Virus record (IMG/VR): IMGVR_UViG_3300037353_000003
Span: 1-20,481 of that record
Length of the DNA stretch: 20,481 bases
From: a virus
Strand: one strand, 5' to 3'
Positions 6,524 to 15,100 of this stretch are shown here, piece after piece; within the stretch, counting starts at the first letter, position 1; each line of letters opens with the position of its first letter. The notes beneath the pieces were generated by a model that saw nothing but the letters and a program-made list of their open reading frames with translations, had not been told where the DNA came from and searched no databases. Both the position numbers and the translations under genes were made by a program.

Positions 6524-8403
6524 TGACTACCCTCCTCTACAACCCCGGCGTCCGCATCGTCCTCGACACTCGTGCATACGGGATCATCGACGTGACCGAG
6601 GACATCGAGAGTGGTACGATGACTCTCAACGAGAATGCTCTCCACACGCTGAGCTTCACCCTCAGCAACCGGGGCGGTAAGTACATCGGCAAGCTCACTC
6701 CGAACGACCGGGTAGTGGTCCAGATGAAGAGGGTCCAGTGGCTACAGGTCTTCTCGGGCTACCTCAACGTCGTCCCCTACTTCTCGACCTTCAACCAGTC
6801 GGTTACCATCAGCGCCTCGTGTACCCTGAAGCGAATCTTCTATCACTTTTGGGACCCTGGTCTCACGGCTTCAATCGAGTTGCTTGTCAGTGCGCTCACG
6901 CAGCAGAGCAGCACTCCCGACGCTGGCATGACTCAGGTCATCATCGCCTTGCTCACCCAGGTGATCGGATGGGACCCGGCGCTCATCCACATCGGCGTCA
7001 TCCCGCTCGACTTCCTACAGACGATTGCGAACTTGTGGACCAGCGTCGAGGCGGGCATCAACACGACCATTAACAACCTCGGTGGCCTGATCGTCGGCGG
7101 TCAGTTCGGCACCGACGTGGGGTCCACCGTTGCTCCCAATCTGAACGGAGCATCCGCCCCTCCGGGCACGACCATCCCCGTGCTCTCAGGTCTGGCGCAA
7201 ACCGAAGCCTCCTTGAGCAAGTGGGACGCTTCCTTCCAGTGGGGATACGGGGCGCCCGGTGTCTCTGCCGACGAGCAGAAGACAGCCAAGGCCTACCTCA
7301 AGGGAGCGGATGGCCAGGGTCAGCGCATCCTCGTGGGCAACGCCCTCACCGGCAAGTGCATCTGCGTCTCCACGAACGGCGGCTTCCAAGACAGCACGCA
7401 GCCACAGGGAGCCGTCAACCTGTCAGCCAGCGCCATGAACGCCCTCGGGATCTCCGGCGACCAAGGACAGGTAGCCCTCGCCTGGGCGCCAGTCAAGCCG
7501 ACAACTCCGTTCGGTCCCTTCACAGTGCCACCCCCGGCAGGAGCCGTGGCGCAGACGGGCGCCTCGCAGTCCGGTCTCTGGACCGCTGGCGACGGCCAAC
7601 TCATCGCCGGTAACTGGGCACCGACGCCGCAACAGGACTACGTTGGCTACGAACTAACCGGCTACCGTGCCCTCATGAACGACACCTCCATCTACAGCAC
7701 CGTCGCCTCGTGCGTCAACACGGCGCTCCGCTCCTTCTGCTCCGCTCCGAACGGCGACTTCATCTCCTGGTTCCCTGACTACTTCGGACTCTATGGCTTG
7801 GCAGCGACGTACACCCTTGAGACCATCGAGCTTCAGGACTTCACTATCACATGGACGGACGCCACGCTCGTCACCCACCAGTACACTGTCGGCTCGACCG
7901 TTGGTGGAGTAGCTACGGGCACAGACCCCTCGGAGGAGGGTAACACCATCTCCGCCTTCAACATGTACAACAGCTACGGCGTGGCCACCATCGACATCCC
8001 CGGTCTCTTCAAGGCTCTCTTCAACACGGGAGATGCCGACAACGGTCTCTTCGGTGCCGACGCAGCGCAGCAGATCTACCAGCAGTTCGGAGCACGTCCG
8101 AGCTTCCAGCAGATGCCGACCATCGCTCAGGGCGAGATCGAGTTCTGGTACGCCGTCCATCAGTGGATGCTCAGTTGGTCGCAGCAGTTCTCGTGCAACA
8201 TCCCGATCACGTTCACGCCCGAACTCTTCCCTGGCATGTTGCTGCGCATCCCGGCCTACGGATTCCAAGCCTACGTCACCTCGGTGACGCACTCGTGGAG
8301 CTTGCAGAATGGTGGCGGCTTCCAAACGCAGGTGGGCATCCTGGCGCCGTCGTCTACGGACGGTAACGGTCTCATCGGTCTAGCAAGGAGCTACACAACC
8401 TAA
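6523..8403 (+). CDS. Baseplate hub protein (gp27/VgrG-N-like)
   Basis: This 626-residue protein starts at an ATG behind GGAGAAGG. Residues ~1-110 carry the pattern of phage hub proteins: LSFTLSNRGGKY, then LTPNDRVVVQMKR, then LQVFSGYL, then a strand TISASCTLKRIF. The C-terminal ~70 residues resemble the other hub half (FPGMLLRIPAYGFQAYVTSVTHSWS ... GFQTQVGI, quoted in part). The hub forms the trimeric ring at the tube tip that carries the central spike. Between the halves, residues ~231-326 look like a separate inserted domain with DPBB (RlpA/expansin-like) features: GNALTGKCICVSTNGGF and then VNLSASAMNALGI. Its stop overlaps the next ATG. The hub call is firm from both termini and gene order; the inserted domain is tentative. 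Confidence 0.8.
   Translation: MTTLLYNPGVRIVLDTRAYGIIDVTEDIESGTMTLNENALHTLSFTLSNRGGKYIGKLTPNDRVVVQMKRVQWLQVFSGYLNVVPYFSTFNQSVTISASCTLKRIFYHFWDPGLTASIELLVSALTQQSSTPDAGMTQVIIALLTQVIGWDPALIHIGVIPLDFLQTIANLWTSVEAGINTTINNLGGLIVGGQFGTDVGSTVAPNLNGASAPPGTTIPVLSGLAQTEASLSKWDASFQWGYGAPGVSADEQKTAKAYLKGADGQGQRILVGNALTGKCICVSTNGGFQDSTQPQGAVNLSASAMNALGISGDQGQVALAWAPVKPTTPFGPFTVPPPAGAVAQTGASQSGLWTAGDGQLIAGNWAPTPQQDYVGYELTGYRALMNDTSIYSTVASCVNTALRSFCSAPNGDFISWFPDYFGLYGLAATYTLETIELQDFTITWTDATLVTHQYTVGSTVGGVATGTDPSEEGNTISAFNMYNSYGVATIDIPGLFKALFNTGDADNGLFGADAAQQIYQQFGARPSFQQMPTIAQGEIEFWYAVHQWMLSWSQQFSCNIPITFTPELFPGMLLRIPAYGFQAYVTSVTHSWSLQNGGGFQTQVGILAPSSTDGNGLIGLARSYTT
7213..7500 (+). other. Possible double-psi beta-barrel (RlpA/expansin-like) domain inside the hub protein
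   Basis: Residues ~231-326 of the hub protein follow the order seen in DPBB domains of RlpA and expansins: an aromatic/Gly start (ASFQWGYGAPG), a TAKAY segment where RlpA has its TANGE-type motif, the strand GNALTGKCICVSTNGGF, and a closing VNLSASAMNALGI followed by QGQVALAW (compare the family's DLS..AA..LG...G...V). The catalytic Asp of the RlpA DRGPF motif is not evident, so the domain may bind glycan rather than cut it. This is pattern recognition without alignment. Confidence 0.4.
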
Positions 8404-9362
8404 TGACAGGTCGAGATCCTTCAGGCGGTTCGATGGGCTTCCATCAGGTGCTCTTCACTATTCAGGAGATCACCAACGGATACGCCTTGGGCGTAGACAA
8501 CTTCAACGTCACCCGCAAGATCCCGGTACAGGTGCAGCGGGCCAAGGGTGCCGCTCCGCTACCGGGTGAGCAGTGGGTCATCACCAAGGATCTCGGTCCA
8601 TGGACCTTCGCCGCCATCATGAACAACCCCATCACGAACATCGTGGAGTCGGTAGTGGCTGGTGATGGAATCTCAGTAAACGACGATGATCCATTGAACC
8701 CCATTGTCACCAATACCGGAGTCTACTCTGTTGTGGCTGGTACCAATGTGACTGTCGATGACACCGATCCACACAACCCTATCGTCAGTGCTACGGGTGG
8801 AGGAGGTGGAGGCATCTCAGAGATTGACTCACCCAACTCGACCATCTCGATCACCAACGATACAGGTCCGACCACCGACATCGACGTGGCCAACCCACTC
8901 AACCTCTACTCGTCAAGCACGGGAGGCCACCTTGAGCTTGTTGCTGACGATGTGTACGGCACCCAACCGGAGGGTTACGTCAGTCTGACGGGAGCGTCGG
9001 AAGGGATTACAGCTACGGCAGTCCTCCTAGCCATGTCCACCGGAACGAAGCCCTATGCTGCCCTACGCATGTCGCAGAACGACAGTGGAGCATCCTTCTT
9101 GCTGGCGGGTGATGATCCGACCGAGAATGTCTACGAGTACACCGCTTCCTCGATGATATGGAGCGCCGAGTCTGAGTCTTTCTGGTCTACCATCACCACC
9201 GATCGCGGCGGCAACCCAACCGTCTTCCTTGCTCCCGGCTATCTCGGCATCACCACCGGAGAGCCTTCCCTTAGCCCCACATGGGCCTACGGTGCCATGA
9301 TGTCCGACACCGATGGGTCACTGTGGATCTTCACCTCCTCTGGCTGGAACCACATCACCTAA
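8403..9362 (+). CDS. Baseplate spike or fibre-like protein with OB-like N-terminus and beta repeats
   Basis: This 319-residue protein starts at a TAATG overlap with the hub gene, with AAGGAG 12 bases upstream. Residues ~10-72 look like a small beta-barrel (VLFTIQEI, YALGVDNF, KIPVQVQR, APLPGEQWVITKDLGPW), consistent with the OB fold at the base of gp5-type spikes. Two ~25-residue repeats follow (84-132), each ending in a D-x-D-P-x-N-P-I-V motif, then a (Gly)6 linker. The remaining ~185 residues are Ser/Thr/Gly-rich beta structure ending in DGSLWIFTSSGWNHIT, a closing pattern common in phage fibre and appendage proteins. The place directly after the hub suits a trimeric spike or a short fibre. 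No lysozyme or endosialidase motif is visible. Confidence 0.6.
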   Translation: MTGRDPSGGSMGFHQVLFTIQEITNGYALGVDNFNVTRKIPVQVQRAKGAAPLPGEQWVITKDLGPWTFAAIMNNPITNIVESVVAGDGISVNDDDPLNPIVTNTGVYSVVAGTNVTVDDTDPHNPIVSATGGGGGGISEIDSPNSTISITNDTGPTTDIDVANPLNLYSSSTGGHLELVADDVYGTQPEGYVSLTGASEGITATAVLLAMSTGTKPYAALRMSQNDSGASFLLAGDDPTENVYEYTASSMIWSAESESFWSTITTDRGGNPTVFLAPGYLGITTGEPSLSPTWAYGAMMSDTDGSLWIFTSSGWNHIT

Positions 9363-9390
9363 CCCTCCCGAAAGCCCCCTAGAACCACCT

Positions 9391-9394
9391 AAGG
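9391..9394 (+). promoter_or_regulatory. Ribosome binding site of the gp25-like gene
   Basis: AAGG lies six bases before the ATG at 9401 and decides between two nearby starts. The other ATG at 9396 opens a frame of only two codons (ATG ACA TGA). The 38-base gap 9363-9400 between spike and gp25-like genes holds nothing else that I recognise; it has no terminator-like hairpin. Confidence 0.6.
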
Positions 9395-9400
9395 TATGAC

Positions 9401-9829
9401 ATGATAACCCTCGAAGTCGAGAACGGCGACTTGGTACTGGCCAACGGGTCATTCTCCACGCTCACCGGCCCTGACAAGGTATCCCAGGACATCGAGATCG
9501 CCGTGCTCACCCCATACGGCTCTGACCGATTCCACCCTCGTTACGGCTCCATCTTCAGCAGCTACATCGGCTCACCCTCGAACCCGTCGACAGCGACGTT
9601 CATTCAGGCTGAGATGTTGCGGGTCATCAAGAACTACATGGCAGTCCAACTCAGCAAGGTCAAGGCAGCCGCCCAGGCCGGTCTGGCTTCTCCCTTCTCC
9701 CAGGGCGAGCTAGTGGCCTCCGCAGGCGCCATCAACGTACAGCAGCAACTCGATCAGTTCCAAGTCACCGCCTCGGTCAACACGACCTCTGGCGCTCAGG
9801 TGAACGTAAGTACGACCACTACTGCGTAG
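9401..9829 (+). CDS. gp25-like baseplate wedge protein (GPW/gp25 family)
   Basis: At 142 residues this matches the usual size of the GPW/gp25 family. The family core is visible at residues ~26-53: DKVSQDIEIAVLTPYGSDRF, then HPRYGSIF. A long helix follows (TFIQAEMLRVIKNYMAVQLSKV). These proteins have a lysozyme-like fold without activity and join the inner baseplate wedge to sheath and J-type proteins. A gp25-like gene directly upstream of a baseplate J gene is the standard arrangement in contractile phages, R-type tailocins and type VI secretion. The C-terminus is Thr/Ser-rich (VNVSTTTTA). Confidence 0.88.
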   Translation: MITLEVENGDLVLANGSFSTLTGPDKVSQDIEIAVLTPYGSDRFHPRYGSIFSSYIGSPSNPSTATFIQAEMLRVIKNYMAVQLSKVKAAAQAGLASPFSQGELVASAGAINVQQQLDQFQVTASVNTTSGAQVNVSTTTTA

Positions 9830-9839
9830 TAGGAGAATC

Positions 9840-10019
9840 ATGGGATACAAAGGACCAGGAACATACAAGCAAAAGGATTGTGCAGAGTGCGGTAGCACAA
9901 CAGAATGGTCTCTGTGCCATGCGTGCAACATGACGCTTGGTCTCGTTCAAGATGATGTCGAGCGCCTACAGCGGGCCGCTCAGTATCTCGTAACTCACGG
10001 AGGTGAGTCCGATAGCTAG
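9840..10019 (+). CDS. Zinc-ribbon microprotein (59 residues)
   Basis: A short ORF begins at an ATG preceded by TAGGAGAATC, one of the best ribosome sites in the window. It encodes MGYKGPGTYKQKDCAECGST and continues with LCHACN. The CAEC (14-17) and CHAC (26-29) pairs, separated by eight residues, form a four-cysteine zinc knuckle/ribbon. The second half is a helix (VQDDVERLQRAAQYLVTHGG). It sits between the gp25-like and J-like genes, ten bases after the first and overlapping the second by 17 bases. Partner unknown; a small DNA-, RNA- or protein-binding factor is inferred. It is easily missed because it is under 60 residues. Confidence 0.75.
   Translation: MGYKGPGTYKQKDCAECGSTTEWSLCHACNMTLGLVQDDVERLQRAAQYLVTHGGESDS
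9999..10006 (+). promoter_or_regulatory. Full-consensus Shine-Dalgarno overlapping the annotated J-gene start
   Basis: GGAGGTGA is a full complement of the 16S rRNA tail. It covers the GTG at 10003 rather than preceding it. Eight bases after its GGAGG core lies ATA (10012-10014), in the same frame as the J protein. No ATG, GTG or TTG stands at that distance in frame; the next in-frame ATG is 10042. Confidence 0.6.
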
Positions 10020-12168
10020 CCAATCCGACATCGTACAGCAGATGATCGCCGCCCTCGGCGTCTCGATCCCTGCGCTCGACACTACCATCGGTTCACCGGT
10101 CCGCTCTATCCTCGACGTGGTAGCCGAGGCTGTCGCTGAGGCCTACGCCGACCAGTACATCCTCTCGTACCAGTACGACATCTACACCAAGAGCGGTGCC
10201 GACCTCGACAACTACGTGGCCCAGTTCGGCTTCACCCGCCTGCCCGGCACCCGAGCCACCGGCTCGATCACCTTCTCTCGTACCAGCCCGGCTGCCTCGG
10301 ACATCTACATCCCGACCGCTACGCAGCTATCCGACAACAACACGCCCCCGGACACCTTCAACACCCTGACGCCGGTCATCCTCGCCCAGGGCACCACCTC
10401 GTGCTCGGTTCCGATTCAGGCCAACGTCGCAGGCACCGCTGGCAACGTAGCCGCCTCGACCATCGTCAACTGCACCAACAACGTCGTCGGCTTCTCGACC
10501 CTCACCAACCCCTCGGGCCTCACGGGTGGTAGTGACCCGGAGAGCGATGACCAACTCATCGCCCGCTTCCTCGCCACCGTGTTCCGTAACATGTCCGGCA
10601 CCGAGCCGATGTTCCTCGGCGTGGCCCTCGAAGACCCGGACGTGACCAAGGCCAACGTCATCGGCGCCGAGAAGACCTACAACGAGATCGTCCAGATTGT
10701 CGACGGCTTCGCCCTCTCGTCCGTGCAGGACTTCTTCTACCTCTACCCAGGTACTAGCGTCCTCGGCACCGACATCTTCAACGGCGACATCGTGACGCCG
10801 ACCGGCGACTACACGCTCGCCTCCGAACTGGTCGACCCAGCCTCCTTCAGTCTCGGCGTGACCCCCGGCTCGTCGGGTAACTACACCGACTTCGGCACGG
10901 CCCACTACGCCATCGTCGCCAACACGGCGGCAGGCGCTTCACTGAATTGCGCTGAAGTCACCGCTGTCACGTCGGGCGGCAGCATCAACTCCTTCAGCCT
11001 CACGTGGGACGATAACTACCCTGGCGCCATCGTGTCGTGGGACATCTACTTCGCAGCCAACAGCACCACAGTGCAGTACCTCACCACGGTGCCGGGCACG
11101 CAGACCTCCTTCCTCGACACGGGACCCCTGGGCTTGGCTGACGGCGACCCTCCGACCGTCAATAATGCTTGGACTCCTCCCATCATCAACGTCCTCAACG
11201 ACACTGTGGTGCCGGACGGTTTCTACGAGCTACAGTACGACTACCTCCCGAACTGCTCCCGCAACGATCCGGCCAACGGTATCACCAACCGCATCGACAT
11301 CTACGTCAACAATGAGCGCTCCGTCGAGGTCGTGCAGGACGCCCAGTGGACAGATGCCTATGTGTTCAACCACAACGCAGGCGACCCGTTCGATGTCATC
11401 AACTGGTCTCGCCTCGATGACTCGACCCCACAGGACGGCAACTACTTCATCCCGTTCGCCTTCGTGCCGGTCCTCGACATGACCAGTGGCACCCTCGAAG
11501 TCGCCAGCACCACCTATTACGAAGGTGAGGACTACTGGGTCATCAACAACATCAGCCCCTTCGGTCTCAGCCCGCAGTCGCTATCGGGCCTTGAGTGGCT
11601 ATCGAGTGCCAACGGGGAGTCTCCTATCCCGAGCAACGGCGATGCCATGACCCTCGACTACGACTTCAACCAGATCCCGCAGTCAGTGCAGGCAGCAATC
11701 GCCGCTTGGTCTCTCGTCACCACCGACGTGCAAGTCCACCAGGCGAAGGTGTACGACCTCAACGTCTACCTCGGTCTCATCATGTCAACCACCACCTACT
11801 CACAGGCCACAGTGCTCTCGCAGATCGAGACAGCCATCTCGAACTACTTCAACTCCGTCACCTTCGATGGCGTCGTGCAGGTGTCCGAGATCATCGCCCT
11901 CGTGCAGAACCTACCGGGTGTCGTAGCTGTCCGCTTGCTCACCTCTGCCGACGACACATCCGTGACCTACCCCGTCAACGATCAGTACGGTGGCACCAAC
12001 TACGCCATCCAGTCTGTCGATGACGGCAACGAGGTGCTCCTCACCTTCGCTGCAACCGATGGCTCAGTATTCCGTGCCACCGATGTATCCCTCAACGATG
12101 ACACCCTCGCCGTACTGAACCACGTGTACCTCAACTTCTACGCACAGAACACCTTCGGAAGCGTCTAG
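10003..12168 (+). CDS. Baseplate J (gp6-like) wedge protein
   Basis: This protein of about 721 residues is part of the baseplate wedge ring that links the hub to peripheral proteins. The family signature is clear: an N-terminal helical segment followed by SGADLDNYVAQFGFTRLPGT, then the barrel (VPIQANVAGTAGNVA), then GGSDPESDDQLIARF (175-189), the most diagnostic J-family motif. It is long for the family. Residues ~310-385 resemble an inserted immunoglobulin/fibronectin-like domain (FSLTWDD, IVSWDIYFAA, FLDTGPLGLADGDPP). The C-terminal part (SALSQIETAISNYF-like region, EIIALVQNLPGVVAVRLL) is typical of J proteins. The exact start is uncertain: GTG 10003 sits inside a perfect Shine-Dalgarno, ATA 10012 is ideally spaced, and ATG 10042 would cut into the N-terminal helix. 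The gene ends three bases before the next start. Confidence 0.9.
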   Translation: MSPIASQSDIVQQMIAALGVSIPALDTTIGSPVRSILDVVAEAVAEAYADQYILSYQYDIYTKSGADLDNYVAQFGFTRLPGTRATGSITFSRTSPAASDIYIPTATQLSDNNTPPDTFNTLTPVILAQGTTSCSVPIQANVAGTAGNVAASTIVNCTNNVVGFSTLTNPSGLTGGSDPESDDQLIARFLATVFRNMSGTEPMFLGVALEDPDVTKANVIGAEKTYNEIVQIVDGFALSSVQDFFYLYPGTSVLGTDIFNGDIVTPTGDYTLASELVDPASFSLGVTPGSSGNYTDFGTAHYAIVANTAAGASLNCAEVTAVTSGGSINSFSLTWDDNYPGAIVSWDIYFAANSTTVQYLTTVPGTQTSFLDTGPLGLADGDPPTVNNAWTPPIINVLNDTVVPDGFYELQYDYLPNCSRNDPANGITNRIDIYVNNERSVEVVQDAQWTDAYVFNHNAGDPFDVINWSRLDDSTPQDGNYFIPFAFVPVLDMTSGTLEVASTTYYEGEDYWVINNISPFGLSPQSLSGLEWLSSANGESPIPSNGDAMTLDYDFNQIPQSVQAAIAAWSLVTTDVQVHQAKVYDLNVYLGLIMSTTTYSQATVLSQIETAISNYFNSVTFDGVVQVSEIIALVQNLPGVVAVRLLTSADDTSVTYPVNDQYGGTNYAIQSVDDGNEVLLTFAATDGSVFRATDVSLNDDTLAVLNHVYLNFYAQNTFGSV

Positions 12169-12171
12169 CCC

Positions 12172-15100
12172 GTGACGACCGTGTACTCGAATCCGGGTGG
12201 GTCATTCAACCTGTCTCCGTTGCTGTCTCCCGCCCAGGCGACAGACCCGGCTTCGTTGCTGACCCTTCAGGCTCCTCCTACGGCGCCGACCAACGACAAC
12301 CTCACTGTCGTCACGAGTCCGCTCAACATCCCACCGGGCATCATGTCCCGCCTGCGCAGCTTCCCCGAAGAGGTCTACACCCTCCTCCCGACTGACAACC
12401 TCACCAAGCTCCTCAAGGTCATGCTCGGTGACGCCGGAGCCGGGCAGCTTCGCAAGTTCGGAACCCTCGCTCGCATGGGCACCTACCTTCAGGGTGCCAA
12501 CTTCTACGACCTCGACAACTTCTACGGTGCCATCTTCAACATCACCCGCACCGTCAACGAGCAGCTTCCTCTCAACCCGTACACGGATCTCGGAACCGCT
12601 GACACGTGGTCGAGCATCAAGGGCTACGACGCCAGCTTCCGCTCCCGCATCGACCAGCTTGGCAAGGCCATCTCCTTCGGTCCCTCCGCCATCGGCATGG
12701 AGCTTGTGGCCGAGGCCATCCTTCAGGTCCCTTGCTCGATCTACGAGTCGTGGCGACTAGCCGACATCGACGCCGGATCGTGGGCCGCTCTTGAGACCTA
12801 CTCGTGGTCTGCTCTCGAAGCCTACACGTGGACTGAGCTAGAGGCGCTCTCTTCGAGCGAGACGGCTGGCTACACCAACCGCAAGGTGTTCACCGTCGTG
12901 CCTCACCGACCGATCACCCCGGAGGAGGACTTCGCTCTCCGCAAGGTGCTGAACATCCTCAAGCCTGCCGACGCCGTACTGCTCATTGACGATGCTGGCT
13001 TCTCGGTCGCCACGCCGATCACCCTTCGAGGTGTCTACGCTGACAGCGAATACTGGGAACTGATCGAGGGCGTCATCCCGAACCCGGCCTACAGCGACTT
13101 CTACTCGCTCGACTCCGAGGTGCTGCCGGGTGGCTTCCGTGAACTTCTGCGCCCGAGCTTCACCGAGTACCAGGGCGAGCAGATTACCTACGGCGGCGAC
13201 ATCATCGGTGTGAGCGCCTACGACACGAACGACGCCGGAGACATCACGGCCACCCAGGTGATCGACGCCTACACCTTCCACGATGGCACGACCATCTACT
13301 ACCCGCCGTCCCTCGCCATCGCCCCTCGCTTCTTCTCCCTCTCCGGGCGCTACGTCTCGGACGCCATCCTTCAGGGTGCTCCGTACTCGAACGACCCGAG
13401 CAACACGCCGAATGGCGAAGACAACCCGCTCATGGGTCTCTACGTCGATGGCATCCCGATTGACAGCCTCATCACGGCCCTCAACGTGCCGGGCACCGTC
13501 AACGCCCTCGGGATCAACGCACCGGGCCAGCGCTTCTGGTCGACGCCGCCTCGACTCGCCACCGACGACACTACCGAGGTACTCGACATCTCGCTCGTGG
13601 CCGCTCGTCTCGTCAACAACCTGACCTTCGCCATCGCTCACTACCCGCAGTCGGTCCAAGTCCAGACCTTCAACCCGAGCACGGGCTACTGGTCTACGAT
13701 CTGGACGCAGAAGATCTACGACTCGGTTCCGTCTGTCCTGTCGATTGCCGACACCGTAGCGCATCAGCACCCGCAGCACCCGGAAGATAACTGGGACACG
13801 TTCACTCTCAACATCCCGCCGACTCTGATGAGCGAGATCCGCATCGTGCTTCAGCGCCTACCCGTAGGCAAGCCTCCGGTCACGGCTCAGATCTCGTTGG
13901 CTCCCGTGGTCGGCGGTGGACCCACGGTCGTCACGGTGCCCGTCCCCTACTCGCTCGGCATTCAGGACTTCGCCCTCGGCTACAACGTGTCTCAGGAGAG
14001 CGACCTCCCGGCGCAGCCGATCATCACTACCGACGCTCTCGGTTCGCAGGTCGAGTTCATCCCCCGCTTCGAGGTGGCCGACAACGCCATCAATGGTGGC
14101 ACCGTCCCGTGGCGCTCATCGCCGCAGCCGACCGCTGACTCCGTGGTCAACTTCTACGTCGACACCCGAGACATCACCGGCAACGCCCAACTCATCAACC
14201 AGATCTTCATCGACCCGCTCTACCTCGGTCCGCACTGCACGGTCTACTACTCCGATGAGAGCACCGCAGATCTCGGCTTCCCCGCTGAGGCGACCGACAT
14301 CCTGCCGCCCAACATCATCCTCTCTCCGAACGATGCTATCTACCCGACCGGTGTAGCCGTCCCCTACGTCACGGGCCTCGTCTTCGACTCCGTAAACCCC
14401 TCTGCCGTCGCCATCGAGAACCTGCCGATCCAGTTCAACCCGGCAGAGAACTGGTGGATGTCGGTCGAGTTCCGTCCCAACTTCGCTTCGGTCGACGCCA
14501 GTGGAGAGACTCTTGCGGATCTCGGCAATGGCATGGCGCTCTTCCTCACGACGGCTGACGGAGTGGGTGCCCTCGGACTCACCTACAACGACTACGAGGA
14601 CCAGCTTCTAGTCCCCAATATCTCCTTCGGTGCAGGCCAGACGCTTGTCGCCACAGTGGCCTACTTCGCAGAGACCACCGGAGAGTTCGCTGCCGGACTG
14701 TACCTCTTCTACAACGGCAACAACCCAACCATCATCGAGCAGGCCAACCTCAGCGAAGGCCGCATCGTTCAGCCCGACGTGTTCCCGATCTTCTCGTCTC
14801 GCTTCTCGACGGGTGGATGGTCAGTGTCAGCGCCGGGACCGATCCTCTCTGCCTACCCGCAACCGACGCAGATCTGGTTCGGTGACACTGAAGAGAACAT
14901 GTTCGCTCCGCCCGCCAACCTGACCATCATCGGCATGGTCCTCAAGCAGACGGCGCTCGACTACTCCGACCTGACTCGCTTCCCGAGCGGCACGAATGCC
15001 TACACCACGGTCGGGGGTCTCGATACCGCCAACGCCATCCTCTACTTCAACATCCTGAACGTCACCGACGCCAACCCGTATGGCTTCGAGGGTGGACCGG

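Noticed and set aside
9363-9400. Gap between spike and gp25-like genes as a promoter or terminator
   Set aside because: Only 38 bases, no inverted repeat, no recognisable -10/-35; just a ribosome site.
10327-10905. Minus-strand frame of 192 codons
   Set aside because: Antisense to the baseplate J core; Gly/Val/Glu/Arg-rich shadow without motifs.
12838-13779. Minus-strand open frame of 313 codons
   Set aside because: It is antisense to the giant baseplate gene, Arg/Val/Asp-rich as expected for a shadow frame, and has no plausible protein pattern.
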